A DNA stretch of 64,000 nt from Kordia sp965283645 (GTDB taxonomy: Bacteria; Bacteroidota; Bacteroidia; Flavobacteriales; Flavobacteriaceae): positions 744,001 to 808,000 of the forward strand of contig NZ_CBDIPG010000001.1 of assembly GCF_965283645.1 (NCBI RefSeq), given 5' to 3'. This document shows, piece after piece, positions 9,618 through 17,568 of this stretch; within the stretch, counting starts at the first letter, position 1; each line of letters begins with the position of its first letter. Under the pieces are notes generated by a model. That model saw only the letters and a program-made list of their open reading frames with translations. It ran no database searches and had not been told where the DNA came from. A program made the position numbers and the translations under genes.

Positions 9618-11366
9618 TTAGTTAATTTGTACCATTCCGCCTTTTATGGTGGTCGTTGCCGAACCTTCTACAGTTGCTGTTACAGCTTCTGCTTTGAAGT
9701 CTATGGAAGCGACTGCTTCTATATTCATGGCTTCCATTTTTATATCCCCTGAACTTGCGGTCATGATGATGTCTTTTCCAGATTCCATTGTGATTCCGTC
9801 TGCATCCATAATGATGCTGTTTCCATTTTCATCTTCCAGTTTTATGTACGCTTCATCTTCATCAAGTGTGATGAGTTTACCTGCTGGCGTATCCAACGTG
9901 ATACTTTTGAGTTCATCATTCATCGTGATTTTGATTTCACTTTTTGTCATGATGACTTTTTCAAAGTTATCGTCTGAATGTTCTAATGGAGATGTGTTTG
10001 TGTTACTGAATAATGAACCCAATACAATTGCTTGGTTTGGATCGTCATTTAAGAAGCCTACTAATACTTCGTGTCCAATTTCTGGTAAGAAGTGAACTCC
10101 GTAGTTTTCGCCTGCATGCATGGTTAGTACACGTGCCCAAACACCTTCTTCTTCAGCGCTTATGATTGGTAATTTTACTTGAATTCTGTGTTCTTCATCT
10201 GGATCGCCTTCTAAGGCAGTAACAACTCCTATTTGCAAACCTCCAATTGCTGGTAACATTCCAGAAGCTGGTAATTGGCTTACTTCGTAGGTTGCTGCAA
10301 ACCATTCAGGGTCTAATCCAAATTTTGTTGTTGTTGTCCAGTTTCCATTTGTAATGGTATGATGTACGCTACAAACAAATACGTCACCGTTAAATCGGTC
10401 GCTCATTCCTGCAAGCGTAATCATTTTTCCTGGTAGAATTTCTTCTGTTCCTTGTACTTGAACCGTTCCGCAGATTTTGGCAAGTTGTTGATACATGCTT
10501 TTTCCTTCTGCCCAAGATGTCAATATTTCATCAGGAATGTTTCCTGTGTGTGTTAATGTGATACTTTTACTTCCTGCGGCTTCTGATAGTTCACCTGAAC
10601 TTAAGTTTCCAGCTGAATTTAAATCATTGTTTTCAGCAGTTTTTGTAATCACTTCTTGATCTGAATAGTTCCAAGCAGATGCTTCAAACGTGTCATATTG
10701 ATTGCGTGCGTCAATTTCGGCTTCAAACGAAAATACATTATCTCCATACGTTGCTGTAAATACACTTGCTCCAGAGAGTTCAGGAGCTTTGATGTCTACC
10801 GTTCCATTTTCAACAAAACACAACATGTTATTGATTTGTGCTCTGCATTGAATAAAATCCCAATCCGTTGCTTGGTATTGTACAATTTCATTGTGCATGT
10901 GCGACGTTGATGTGGCACTACCACTGAGGCCGTTTTCACTGATAATTTCGTCTATGACATCACTTTCGGTAACTTCATAGAAGATTTTGTTTTTACGACC
11001 AAGTGTCATTTTGAACGCTTCATCTTTACATTCAATAACTAGATAACTTGTTTTTGCAGTGGCTTTTATGGCATGTTTTGTAATGATTCCTTCAAAAATG
11101 GTTTTGTCTTCAAAGTCATATCCTGCTTCAATGACAATTTTTTCACCTGGCTTGAATTCGTCTGCGTTGCTTGCTTCAAACTCTTGTATTGTTCCGTCTC
11201 CATCCACTAATAATAGTGTTGCTGTCGGAATACGATTGCAGGAACGTTCTACCGTTATGGTTTTTACACCATAACTGGCACTTATATCTGTTTTGGCATC
11301 ACCCAATAAGATTTTGTACGTTACTAAGCTGTTTTCCTGTGTGGATATGTCTGCAACTAGACTCAT
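9618..11366 (-). CDS. VgrG/Rhs-type spike protein with gp5 OB fold (Pvc8/Afp8-like)
   Basis: This 582-residue protein combines a gp27-like hub (about residues 15-350) with a gp5 OB fold (about 374-455, including IGVVTALEGDPDEEHRIQVK and FLPEIGHEVLVGFLNDDPNQ). A C-terminal needle (470-582) is built of short alternating beta repeats (ITLDTPAGKLITLDEDEAYI, MDADGITMESGKDIIM). It trimerises to form the central spike below the tube. The PAAR gene follows 14 bp downstream, and the start overlaps the LysM gene by 4 bp. The length is normal for eCIS spikes and no C-terminal effector domain is present. Confidence 0.92.
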   Translation of the reverse strand: MSLVADISTQENSLVTYKILLGDAKTDISASYGVKTITVERSCNRIPTATLLLVDGDGTIQEFEASNADEFKPGEKIVIEAGYDFEDKTIFEGIITKHAIKATAKTSYLVIECKDEAFKMTLGRKNKIFYEVTESDVIDEIISENGLSGSATSTSHMHNEIVQYQATDWDFIQCRAQINNMLCFVENGTVDIKAPELSGASVFTATYGDNVFSFEAEIDARNQYDTFEASAWNYSDQEVITKTAENNDLNSAGNLSSGELSEAAGSKSITLTHTGNIPDEILTSWAEGKSMYQQLAKICGTVQVQGTEEILPGKMITLAGMSDRFNGDVFVCSVHHTITNGNWTTTTKFGLDPEWFAATYEVSQLPASGMLPAIGGLQIGVVTALEGDPDEEHRIQVKLPIISAEEEGVWARVLTMHAGENYGVHFLPEIGHEVLVGFLNDDPNQAIVLGSLFSNTNTSPLEHSDDNFEKVIMTKSEIKITMNDELKSITLDTPAGKLITLDEDEAYIKLEDENGNSIIMDADGITMESGKDIIMTASSGDIKMEAMNIEAVASIDFKAEAVTATVEGSATTTIKGGMVQIN

Positions 11367-12118
11367 GCGCTTTGGTTTTTATCTAAAGGTGGAAATATAA
11401 GTTCCGTTCCTGGTGTAAGGCTTCTGAAATTGAGTAAGTTATTAGCTCTGGCAACCTCTAGGTAATATTTTGAATCACCATAAATTCTGTATGCCATTAG
11501 TGGTAAGGTATCACCTTCTTTTACCGTTCTGATGTGTGTAAGATCTGGTGAAGATTTTTTCTCTTTTGCCAACCGTAACACTTCGCTCGTGCTTTGTTTA
11601 CACGTAAGTGTTGCTACTGCTCGTATTGGAAATCCTTGCGGATTGAAAAGCTTATAGTCAATGTCTAATTTTGTTAGAATACATTTGAGTTCTAAAGCTC
11701 CCCAATTGATTTGTAGTTCGTATGGTTTGTGAATGTCACCTTGATAGACTACAAATTCTTTTACTTTTTCAATTTCTTCTACGATGTTGTTGTTTTCGGC
11801 TTCATCATCCTGAAAAGGAATAAATCCTGAGATATCTTCTGCGATACTTGTGAGTGTGTCCGCTAAATTTAATCCTACTACATCAAATATTCCTGTGGAA
11901 TCGTATAGTAATTTGAAGGAGAAATTCCCTGGTTTTACTTTTACAAATTTTGGTTTTTGACCTCCAGAATTATTTTGCTGATCATCATTGTATTCAACAG
12001 TATATGATTCTTTGTATCCTTCTGGATTGATTAAGACTTGGATTGGCGTTCCTGTTGCCGTTCCATCTTGATCCAGTTTCGTTATGATCATTTTTTCTAA
12101 TTCTCCTAAAAAAGCCAT
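11363..12118 (-). CDS. LysM-containing CIS tube/baseplate protein (Pvc7/Afp7-like)
   Basis: This 251-residue protein begins with the CIS tube-initiator type domain (IQVLINPEGYKESYTVEYND, then a KLLYDSTGIFD stretch). It ends in a LysM motif at about residues 197-245 (VKEGDTLPLMAYRIYGDSKY, then LNFRSLTPGTELIFPP). In Afp/PVC particles this protein bridges the inner tube and the spike hub. Its stop overlaps the spike gene by 4 bp and it follows the DUF5908 gene with only one base between them, so it is co-translated with its assembly partners. Confidence 0.88.
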   Translation of the reverse strand: MAFLGELEKMIITKLDQDGTATGTPIQVLINPEGYKESYTVEYNDDQQNNSGGQKPKFVKVKPGNFSFKLLYDSTGIFDVVGLNLADTLTSIAEDISGFIPFQDDEAENNNIVEEIEKVKEFVVYQGDIHKPYELQINWGALELKCILTKLDIDYKLFNPQGFPIRAVATLTCKQSTSEVLRLAKEKKSSPDLTHIRTVKEGDTLPLMAYRIYGDSKYYLEVARANNLLNFRSLTPGTELIFPPLDKNQSA

Positions 12119-12119
12119 G

Positions 12120-12275
12120 TTATCGTTCTTTTTTGTTGGTCATTATTTTTGATACTGCATTGATGATATCTCCAGAAGTCCAATTGGTTTGTCCTTCTTC
12201 TACTTCAGACGTCTCTTCTTTTTTTTGAGCATTTACATTGACCTTAATTCGTAAGTTTTTTATTTCTACTGCCAT
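12120..12275 (-). CDS. DUF5908-family small eCIS protein
   Basis: This 51-residue protein is encoded between the tube and LysM genes. It starts MAVEIKNLRIKVNVN, the typical N-terminal strand of DUF5908 proteins (a short basic beta segment), then has an acidic linker (KKEETSEVEEGQ) and a C-terminal helix. Its stop at 12120-12122 leaves one base before the LysM gene's ATG, and its ATG lies 6 bp after the tube gene's stop. DUF5908 genes occur at this position in many eCIS operons, but their role is not known to me. Context makes a minor structural or assembly role likely. Confidence 0.8.
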   Translation of the reverse strand: MAVEIKNLRIKVNVNAQKKEETSEVEEGQTNWTSGDIINAVSKIMTNKKER

Positions 12276-12281
12276 TATTTT

Positions 12282-12740
12282 TTATATTAATGCTTTAAAA
12301 TAATTATACTTCAATTCTAAGGTTTCGATGAGTATACTATTGGTTTCGGCATTGAAATCTCCTAGTTCATATTTGACAGGATACGCTCCAACTACATTCC
12401 AACTTTTGATTGGAATGTGATTTTCGCTTAGTAACATTACTATTAAGTTCAATGGTTTGAAAGCAAAGCTCTCATAGGCATCTTCACACCATTTTGTGAT
12501 GGATGAAGGCGCTGTTTTTAATCCTCGTTTTAGCGTGAGCGTACTGAATTTTAACCCTTTTGGTATTTCATGAACAAACCTATTTTCTCCACCTTCTGTA
12601 TACGCTTCTGTTTCTACAGTAACACTTAGTCCTGATACAGATTGAAAACTCAGGTCTACAGGATTTGGTAGTAATCCATTGAAATAGACTACAAAGTGAA
12701 ATCCTGAAACTGGATATTTAAAGTTGTCAAAGAGTGCCAT
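12282..12740 (-). CDS. Tail tube protein, gp19 family (second copy)
   Basis: This 152-residue protein has the T4 gp19 / Hcp-like fold signature: VSGFHFVVYFNG, then SVSGLSVTVETEAYTEGGEN, a TLKRGL strand and a KWCEDAYESF helix. It resembles the neighbouring tube protein in layout but diverges in sequence, as Pvc1 and Pvc5 do. The extra copy in such systems forms the tube's first ring on the spike. It begins 2 bp from the stop of the other tube gene, and the DUF5908 gene follows. Confidence 0.88.
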   Translation of the reverse strand: MALFDNFKYPVSGFHFVVYFNGLLPNPVDLSFQSVSGLSVTVETEAYTEGGENRFVHEIPKGLKFSTLTLKRGLKTAPSSITKWCEDAYESFAFKPLNLIVMLLSENHIPIKSWNVVGAYPVKYELGDFNAETNSILIETLELKYNYFKALI

Positions 12741-12741
12741 T

Positions 12742-13179
12742 TTAGCCTAGGTTTTCCCATTCAACTCCTTCATGAGCAATGGTTAACGTTTCTATTGCTA
12801 CTTCGTTTCCTTCTGCTTTTAAGTCAGTTGATTGAATTTTCTTTGGCCATGCATTTTTAACTCTCCAAACGACTACTGGTTCATGTCCTTCGTTTAGTAA
12901 AGCAATTGTAATGTCTCTACGTTCCGCCACATTTAGTTTGTTTTGTTGCATCCAATCATAGAATTCATTATCACCTTTAAATACACCTCTTTTTAATACA
13001 ACATCTGTATATTTTACCATTCCTGGCATATTAATTTTGTTGTATTCAGGACTTGAACCTTCTCTGTATTCTAACATTTCGTGTTCTTTATCGAGACCTG
13101 ATACTTCTTGAAAACCTATTTTGGTTCCTCCCCAATCTACTTGAAAATGAAACTTTGGTAATGGATATGTTGCTGACAT
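12742..13179 (-). CDS. Tail tube protein, gp19 family (main tube)
   Basis: This 145-residue protein shows the canonical eCIS inner-tube sequence: FHFQVDWGGTKIGFQEVSGL, a YREGSSPEYNKINMPG loop, the VVLKRGVFKGDNEFYDW segment and a final ETLTIAHEGVEW strand. It is the best candidate for the polymerised inner tube, since it directly follows the sheath gene (53-bp gap). The gap contains only AT-rich DNA. The start at 13179 gives the full N-terminal strand. Confidence 0.9.
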   Translation of the reverse strand: MSATYPLPKFHFQVDWGGTKIGFQEVSGLDKEHEMLEYREGSSPEYNKINMPGMVKYTDVVLKRGVFKGDNEFYDWMQQNKLNVAERRDITIALLNEGHEPVVVWRVKNAWPKKIQSTDLKAEGNEVAIETLTIAHEGVEWENLG

Positions 13180-13232
13180 AATATTTTGTTTTAAATGTTT
13201 ATATTTTTTGTGTTTTTATCTGTGATAATCAT

Positions 13233-15329
13233 TTATGATTCTTGCATTTTGTGAGAAAATTTAAGAACGATGAATTCAGCCGGACGTACTACTGCCATTC
13301 CTATTTCAATGTTCATGATTCCGTTGAGAATATCATCAGCTGTCATTGTTTGGTTTAATCCAACTTTTACATAGAAAGCATCATCTGGAGTTGCACCTGC
13401 TAATGCGCCTGCTTTCCATTGGTTGATTAGGAAGTTTGTTATCATTGCTTTGATACGAACCCAAGTGTTGGCATCGTTTGGTTCAAATACAAATTGATCG
13501 CTTGCTTTTTTCACAGATTCTTCCACCATGTTGAAGAAACGTCTTACCGATACGTAACGCCATTCGTTGTCGTTACCTGCTAACGTTCTTGCTCCCCAAA
13601 CCATGACTCCTTTTCCTGTGAAGGAACGAATTGCATTTACAGATTTACCTGAAGTTGTGTCTACATTTAGTCCATCTTGAATATCATTTGTGATTCGAAT
13701 TGTAGGTTTTACTACATAGCTCAATCCAACATTTGCTGGTGCTTTCCATACACCTCTTGTGCTATCAACTCTTGCATATACGCCTGCAATTCCACTACTT
13801 GGCGGAAGTTCCATTGGTAAGTTGTTAATTGCTGTTCTAATTTTGTTATACGTGTCGTTGTCTTTCGTTTCAAGATCACTTAATGTTCTTCCGTGTAGTT
13901 CTCCATTGTTTGTATCTGACTCAATTACTGTGTCTAATTCGGTTTTTAATACTCCAAATTTTGATACAATCGTGTCTAATAATGTAGAATCTGTATTTGC
14001 TGGTGCTGTATAATCTGCTAATACGGCTATTTTCTTTACTGTTTTATGAATACTGGTAGCCGCCGTATCAATTGTTTTTTTGATTTTAGCAGTATCACCA
14101 CTTGTGATGTGCTTTTTTAAGTCTGCTTGAAGCGTTACTAAGTCGTTGTATTGTGCTTCAATTTTGCCAGCATCTTCAAAGTCATCTAAGAAAGCTTGTC
14201 TGTGCGTTGATAAGTCAGTTGTATCTACAGCTTCATCTTCAAGTGCGCTTAATGCGGCATCAGCTTCTTTTTTGATTTTGTTTTTTAGTTCTATCAGACT
14301 GCTCAAAGCTCCTAAGAGATCATCCATATCATCACGTAATGTTTCTGGACGTGGAGAGTCGTAATTTTTTGTTCCACTCATGTCAAAACCTTCATTTGGT
14401 CCAACATTGTCTTCATATAAGTAACTAACTACATCTGCTAATTTTCCTGTAAAAGTTCCTGGGAAACCAGTAGCTAATCCAACTATGTCTGCTGACATTA
14501 TGGTTACATCTGGCTCAATATTTTCCATTTCTTCTTTGATTGCTGTTTTCGCATTTGCTTCAGCTTTACTGAAATGAGAGATTGAGATTGAGGAAGCATC
14601 TACACTGTAGTTTAAGATGGTTTCTAGGTATGGATAATATGCGGCACCATATTTTACGAAGTCTTTTCCTAAACTGATACCTGCTCTTAAAGCTGCAATG
14701 TTTGGATCTACGGAAGTAGCGCCATCATATCCTAAGGTATCAATAATTGTGAATCGATCTTGTAGTTTGTTACATTGTGATAATGCATCATTGTATAACC
14801 CGTAAAACGTTGTTGCGTCTATTCCGTCTACTCGTGTAGCATCTGGAAATACAATTAGCGTTGGCTCATCAACTTTTGCAATTTCATCTAAACCACCTTT
14901 TAGAGCGTCTGTATCTGCGATACTGTCTACTTTTGTTTCTCCATCTGGCAAGTCATCTCCATAACGTCCAACAGAAGTTATGTAACATGGTCCACCACCA
15001 TTTGCAAAGTATAGTTGTAATGAGTAATACATTAAAAACGGTTGTTTGCTGGAAGGTTGTGTTACTACAAGTGAACGATTGTTTGCAGAATCGTCTGTAA
15101 TAGTTACATCTATTGATGTTTCTGCTTTGGAAGTTCCAAAGAATCGTTCATATTCCAACAGAGATGTTATTCTTGTTGGAACCATGTTTAGGTCTCCATT
15201 GATTTTGTTTGTTGCTTTCTCTGTATATCCAATAAATGCAGGAATAGCCGTTTCAACTTGTGCTACAGAAGGCGGAAATTTCACAATCTCCTCTATGTAA
15301 ACTCCTGGTGTTTTTAATGTACTAGCCAT
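13233..15329 (-). CDS. Contractile sheath protein with large helical insertion
   Basis: This 698-residue protein starts with the sheath N-terminus (LKTPGVYIEEIVKFPPSVAQ). It carries the conserved core GAAYYPYLETILNY (about 228-241), LPPSSGIAGVYARVD-x-TRGVWKAPA (508-532), VNAIRSFTGKGVMVWGARTL (565-584) and the C-terminal IEIGMAVVRPAEFIVLKFSHK arm. Between the core halves, roughly residues 245-505, lies an alanine-, aspartate- and lysine-rich, largely helical region with no resemblance to the sheath core. Sheaths are usually 350-500 residues, so this is a domain insertion that would project from the particle surface. Only one sheath gene is visible, whereas PVC/Afp loci carry two or three. Confidence 0.9.
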   Translation of the reverse strand: MASTLKTPGVYIEEIVKFPPSVAQVETAIPAFIGYTEKATNKINGDLNMVPTRITSLLEYERFFGTSKAETSIDVTITDDSANNRSLVVTQPSSKQPFLMYYSLQLYFANGGGPCYITSVGRYGDDLPDGETKVDSIADTDALKGGLDEIAKVDEPTLIVFPDATRVDGIDATTFYGLYNDALSQCNKLQDRFTIIDTLGYDGATSVDPNIAALRAGISLGKDFVKYGAAYYPYLETILNYSVDASSISISHFSKAEANAKTAIKEEMENIEPDVTIMSADIVGLATGFPGTFTGKLADVVSYLYEDNVGPNEGFDMSGTKNYDSPRPETLRDDMDDLLGALSSLIELKNKIKKEADAALSALEDEAVDTTDLSTHRQAFLDDFEDAGKIEAQYNDLVTLQADLKKHITSGDTAKIKKTIDTAATSIHKTVKKIAVLADYTAPANTDSTLLDTIVSKFGVLKTELDTVIESDTNNGELHGRTLSDLETKDNDTYNKIRTAINNLPMELPPSSGIAGVYARVDSTRGVWKAPANVGLSYVVKPTIRITNDIQDGLNVDTTSGKSVNAIRSFTGKGVMVWGARTLAGNDNEWRYVSVRRFFNMVEESVKKASDQFVFEPNDANTWVRIKAMITNFLINQWKAGALAGATPDDAFYVKVGLNQTMTADDILNGIMNIEIGMAVVRPAEFIVLKFSHKMQES

Positions 15330-15362
15330 AATATTTATGATTTAAAAAATTTTGTTAGTGTT

Positions 15363-15923
15363 TTACTTTATTTCAAATGTTACTGTAATTGGTGTCGTTA
15401 GGTTTGCTTCTACTATGTTTATTTGCAGTATTGCATCTGGCTTTACCCGTTCGTTAATGTCGTTATTTGTATTTTTTATTCCTTCTAATTCATCAGAGTT
15501 ATAAACGATCTGTTCGTTTAGGTTTAGTCCCAGATTATTAGTTCCATTCCACTTTGTGTCTTCTCTATATGTTTGATCCGCCACAGCGTAAAATTCTAAA
15601 TCAACATCTATTATTTCTGGAAGCCAGTTTGAGAAAGTTCTGTCTGGCGAAGTTGATACGTAGCCAACTATTTTTTTATCTATTACTTCTTTTCCATCTA
15701 TAATGAGCACATTGTCTATTGTTTCTGCTTCAAATATTTCTGCTTTTTTGTATAAAACCACCAATCCTTCAGGAATACTTTTTACGACTAATTTGTAGTG
15801 TTCTATGAGCAAAGCTGTTTGTTTGCTCGGATATAGTTTTACGTGAGTTTCAGTAGCTAAGTCATTTACATGAGTTAGTTTTATCGTTGTTAACGGTTCG
15901 TATATGTAATTGAATCTACTCAT
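15363..15923 (-). CDS. Uncharacterised eCIS-operon protein (186 residues)
   Basis: I do not recognise this family. The protein is predicted to be mostly beta strands (VKLYPSKQTALLIEHYKLVV, GLVVLYKKAEIFEAETIDN, DATLQINIVEANL-like C-terminus), has no signal peptide or membrane segment, and contains a WLPEIIDVDLEFYAV centre. It overlaps the end of the DUF4255 gene by 8 bp and precedes the sheath gene by 33 bp, so it is embedded in the structural operon. A cap, terminator or sheath-associated role is plausible from position only. Confidence 0.7.
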   Translation of the reverse strand: MSRFNYIYEPLTTIKLTHVNDLATETHVKLYPSKQTALLIEHYKLVVKSIPEGLVVLYKKAEIFEAETIDNVLIIDGKEVIDKKIVGYVSTSPDRTFSNWLPEIIDVDLEFYAVADQTYREDTKWNGTNNLGLNLNEQIVYNSDELEGIKNTNNDINERVKPDAILQINIVEANLTTPITVTFEIK

Positions 15924-16482
15924 CTTGTTTTTCTATGGATCCAATTGAAGTTATGATTGATGCTAGTGATTCTATATCTCTTTCTAAGGCAGAAACTCTT
16001 GCTTTGTATACTACGCTTGGCATTTGTTTTCCGCCTAACATTCCCCAAATATTATTGAGTTGTTCAAAACTTGGCGAACATAGTTCCATGTTTAGTTCTA
16101 TGTCGTCTCCATCAGAATCAAAGACAAATTTCTTTTGATATTGAAAGAATTTTATGGCTTTGTATATTACTGCAATGGCTTTGTCATATTGCAACGTGCA
16201 TGAAAATAGTAAGTAGTAGTTTAGATAGATTTTCGGAAAGCGTTTGTCTACTTTAAATGTTTGTCCACTTTGTACTAGTTTTTGATTTGGAAAGTTTTTT
16301 AGTGTACTTTCTTCTTCAATTCTAACAACAGTTACGACTAAGTTTTCTCCGTCAAAGTCGTTATCGTCCGACTGATAATCGCCAATGTTTTGCGCTCCCA
16401 ACTTTACAGAAATTCCCTGCAATGTGTTGATGTAAGTAGCCATTCCATCGGTGGTAAGTTTGTCTACGAATTTGTTTATCAT
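15916..16482 (-). CDS. DUF4255 / Pvc16-like tail terminator protein
   Basis: This 188-residue protein matches the Pvc16 N-terminal (DUF4255) pattern: a short helix, an LYINYY-type stretch (KIYLNYYLLFSCTLQYDKAI), YKAIKFFQYQKKF, and the diagnostic NIWGMLGGKQMPSVVYKARV near the end. In PVC and AlgoCIS particles this protein caps the distal end of tube and sheath. Here it is the first gene of the operon. An AGGA stretch lies just upstream of the ATG at 16482, unusual for this phylum but not needed to choose the start. The assignment rests on the GG-x-Q-x-PSVVYKAR motif and the locus. Confidence 0.85.
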   Translation of the reverse strand: MINKFVDKLTTDGMATYINTLQGISVKLGAQNIGDYQSDDNDFDGENLVVTVVRIEEESTLKNFPNQKLVQSGQTFKVDKRFPKIYLNYYLLFSCTLQYDKAIAVIYKAIKFFQYQKKFVFDSDGDDIELNMELCSPSFEQLNNIWGMLGGKQMPSVVYKARVSALERDIESLASIITSIGSIEKQDE

Positions 16483-16518
16483 GTTTCCTGCTTCGTTGCT
16501 GTTGATTTACTGATGAAA

Positions 16519-16650
16519 CAAAACTACTTATAGATAAGTGGAACTGGTAGAGTCTAATAGCTAATTTATGACAGGAAAAACACTATTTTAATTCAAGGAA
16601 AAAACATTTTCTGTTGAGGAAAAACACGGTTTTTTGTTTTGGGAAAATAG
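16519..16650 (-). promoter_or_regulatory. Candidate regulatory region of the injection-system operon
   Basis: Read on the minus strand, three near-identical TGTTTTTCC units occur, with the GG of the complementary strand at 16574, 16597 and 16618, and a fourth weaker copy near 16642. Spacing is 21-24 bp, about two helical turns. Downstream lies a -7-like box TAGTTTTG (16526-16519) with no good -33 TTG, and an adjacent dyad (cttatagataag, 16527-16538). A weak promoter with an upstream array of phased sites is what an activator-dependent promoter would look like. Function is inferred; the repeats are visible. Confidence 0.45.
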
Positions 16651-16710
16651 TTTACTTAAAGAATAGAATGCAATTTAATAAATTGAATATCAAATGCTTA
16701 AATTATATAA

Positions 16711-16740
16711 AATAAAAAAATCCCTTCGTAAAAAGGGATT
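16711..16740 (-). terminator. Rho-independent terminator of tmk
   Basis: On the minus strand an 8-bp stem (aatccctt / aagggatt, + positions 16719-16726 and 16733-16740) with a 6-base loop is followed by a T-rich tract. It lies 33 bp past the tmk stop. Confidence 0.8.
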
Positions 16741-16772
16741 CATTTGCTATGTATGTAGTATATGGTTTTGTA

Positions 16773-17402
16773 CTATTTTTTTAGTTCAGATTGTAGTATT
16801 TCCCAAAGTGATTCCGTGACTTTTTCAGGTGTTTCATCACCGTTCACAGCAACAATATGTTCACTGTGTTTTAGCTTTTCAAACGCACGCAAGTATTGTG
16901 CCTGTACCGCTTTTAGGTTGTCTAGTGTTTCGTAGATTTCAATGTTTTCACGGTTTGCATTAATGCGCTTCATAGCAACTTCGGGAGAAACATCTACAAA
17001 GATGTTTAGTGTTGGTTTTAGTGTTTTTGCTGCCATTTCATTTGAAGCAATCACCCAATCCATATCTATGTGCGCGCCATGATACGCATAGGAAGAAAAG
17101 TAGTAACGATCTGTAATTACGGTATATCCTTCTGCTAGCTTTTTTAGAATTCCATGTGTTTCATGTAGTAAATGATCTAATCTGTCAGCAACAAATAATG
17201 CGGCAATTACTTTTTCGTCTGCTTTTTCTTTTCCGCTTAAAAAAGTACTTCTTATCATTTTTCCAATACGCATATCGGTTGGTTCAAATGTAAGATATAC
17301 TTTGTGACCTTCTGCTTCTAGGCGTTTTGCAATGTTTTTTGCTTGTGTACTTTTTCCACTTCCATCGATTCCTTCGATTGCAATGAATATATTTTTTTTC
17401 AT
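16773..17402 (-). CDS. tmk: Thymidylate kinase
   Basis: This 209-residue protein phosphorylates dTMP to dTDP with ATP, a step common to de novo and salvage dTTP synthesis. The P-loop GIDGSGKST is at residues 11-19. The nucleotide-binding DRYYFSSYAYHGA segment, the TLNIFVDVSPEVAMKRI strand and a C-terminal VNGDETPEKVTESLWEIL helix match the family. The length is normal. The gene is flanked by its own terminator downstream and by 166 bp upstream that contain a lone TATTTTTG -7-like box (17430-17423). It appears monocistronic and separates the injection-system operon from the signalling cassette. Confidence 0.95.
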   Translation of the reverse strand: MKKNIFIAIEGIDGSGKSTQAKNIAKRLEAEGHKVYLTFEPTDMRIGKMIRSTFLSGKEKADEKVIAALFVADRLDHLLHETHGILKKLAEGYTVITDRYYFSSYAYHGAHIDMDWVIASNEMAAKTLKPTLNIFVDVSPEVAMKRINANRENIEIYETLDNLKAVQAQYLRAFEKLKHSEHIVAVNGDETPEKVTESLWEILQSELKK

Positions 17403-17568
17403 GAAATTTTACTTCTAAATGCCAAAAATAACATTAATTATAGGAATATATCATCTTACATAAATTACTTTTAAGATGATTTATATGATGAAATTATTTT
17501 TATAAAGTTTCACTTCAAAAGACTTGTATGATGATTTTTTGGGGAATCGTGCTATTTTTTTGGTATGA

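Noticed and set aside
1..16482. Type VI secretion system cluster
   Set aside because: VgrG-like spike, PAAR and gp25 are shared with T6SS, but there is no TssB/TssC pair, ClpV or TssJLM, and the tube and sheath proteins are of the phage/eCIS type.
1..16482. Complete prophage
   Set aside because: No capsid, portal, terminase, integrase or lysis genes are seen in the window, and the sheath, tube and LysM proteins resemble eCIS families.
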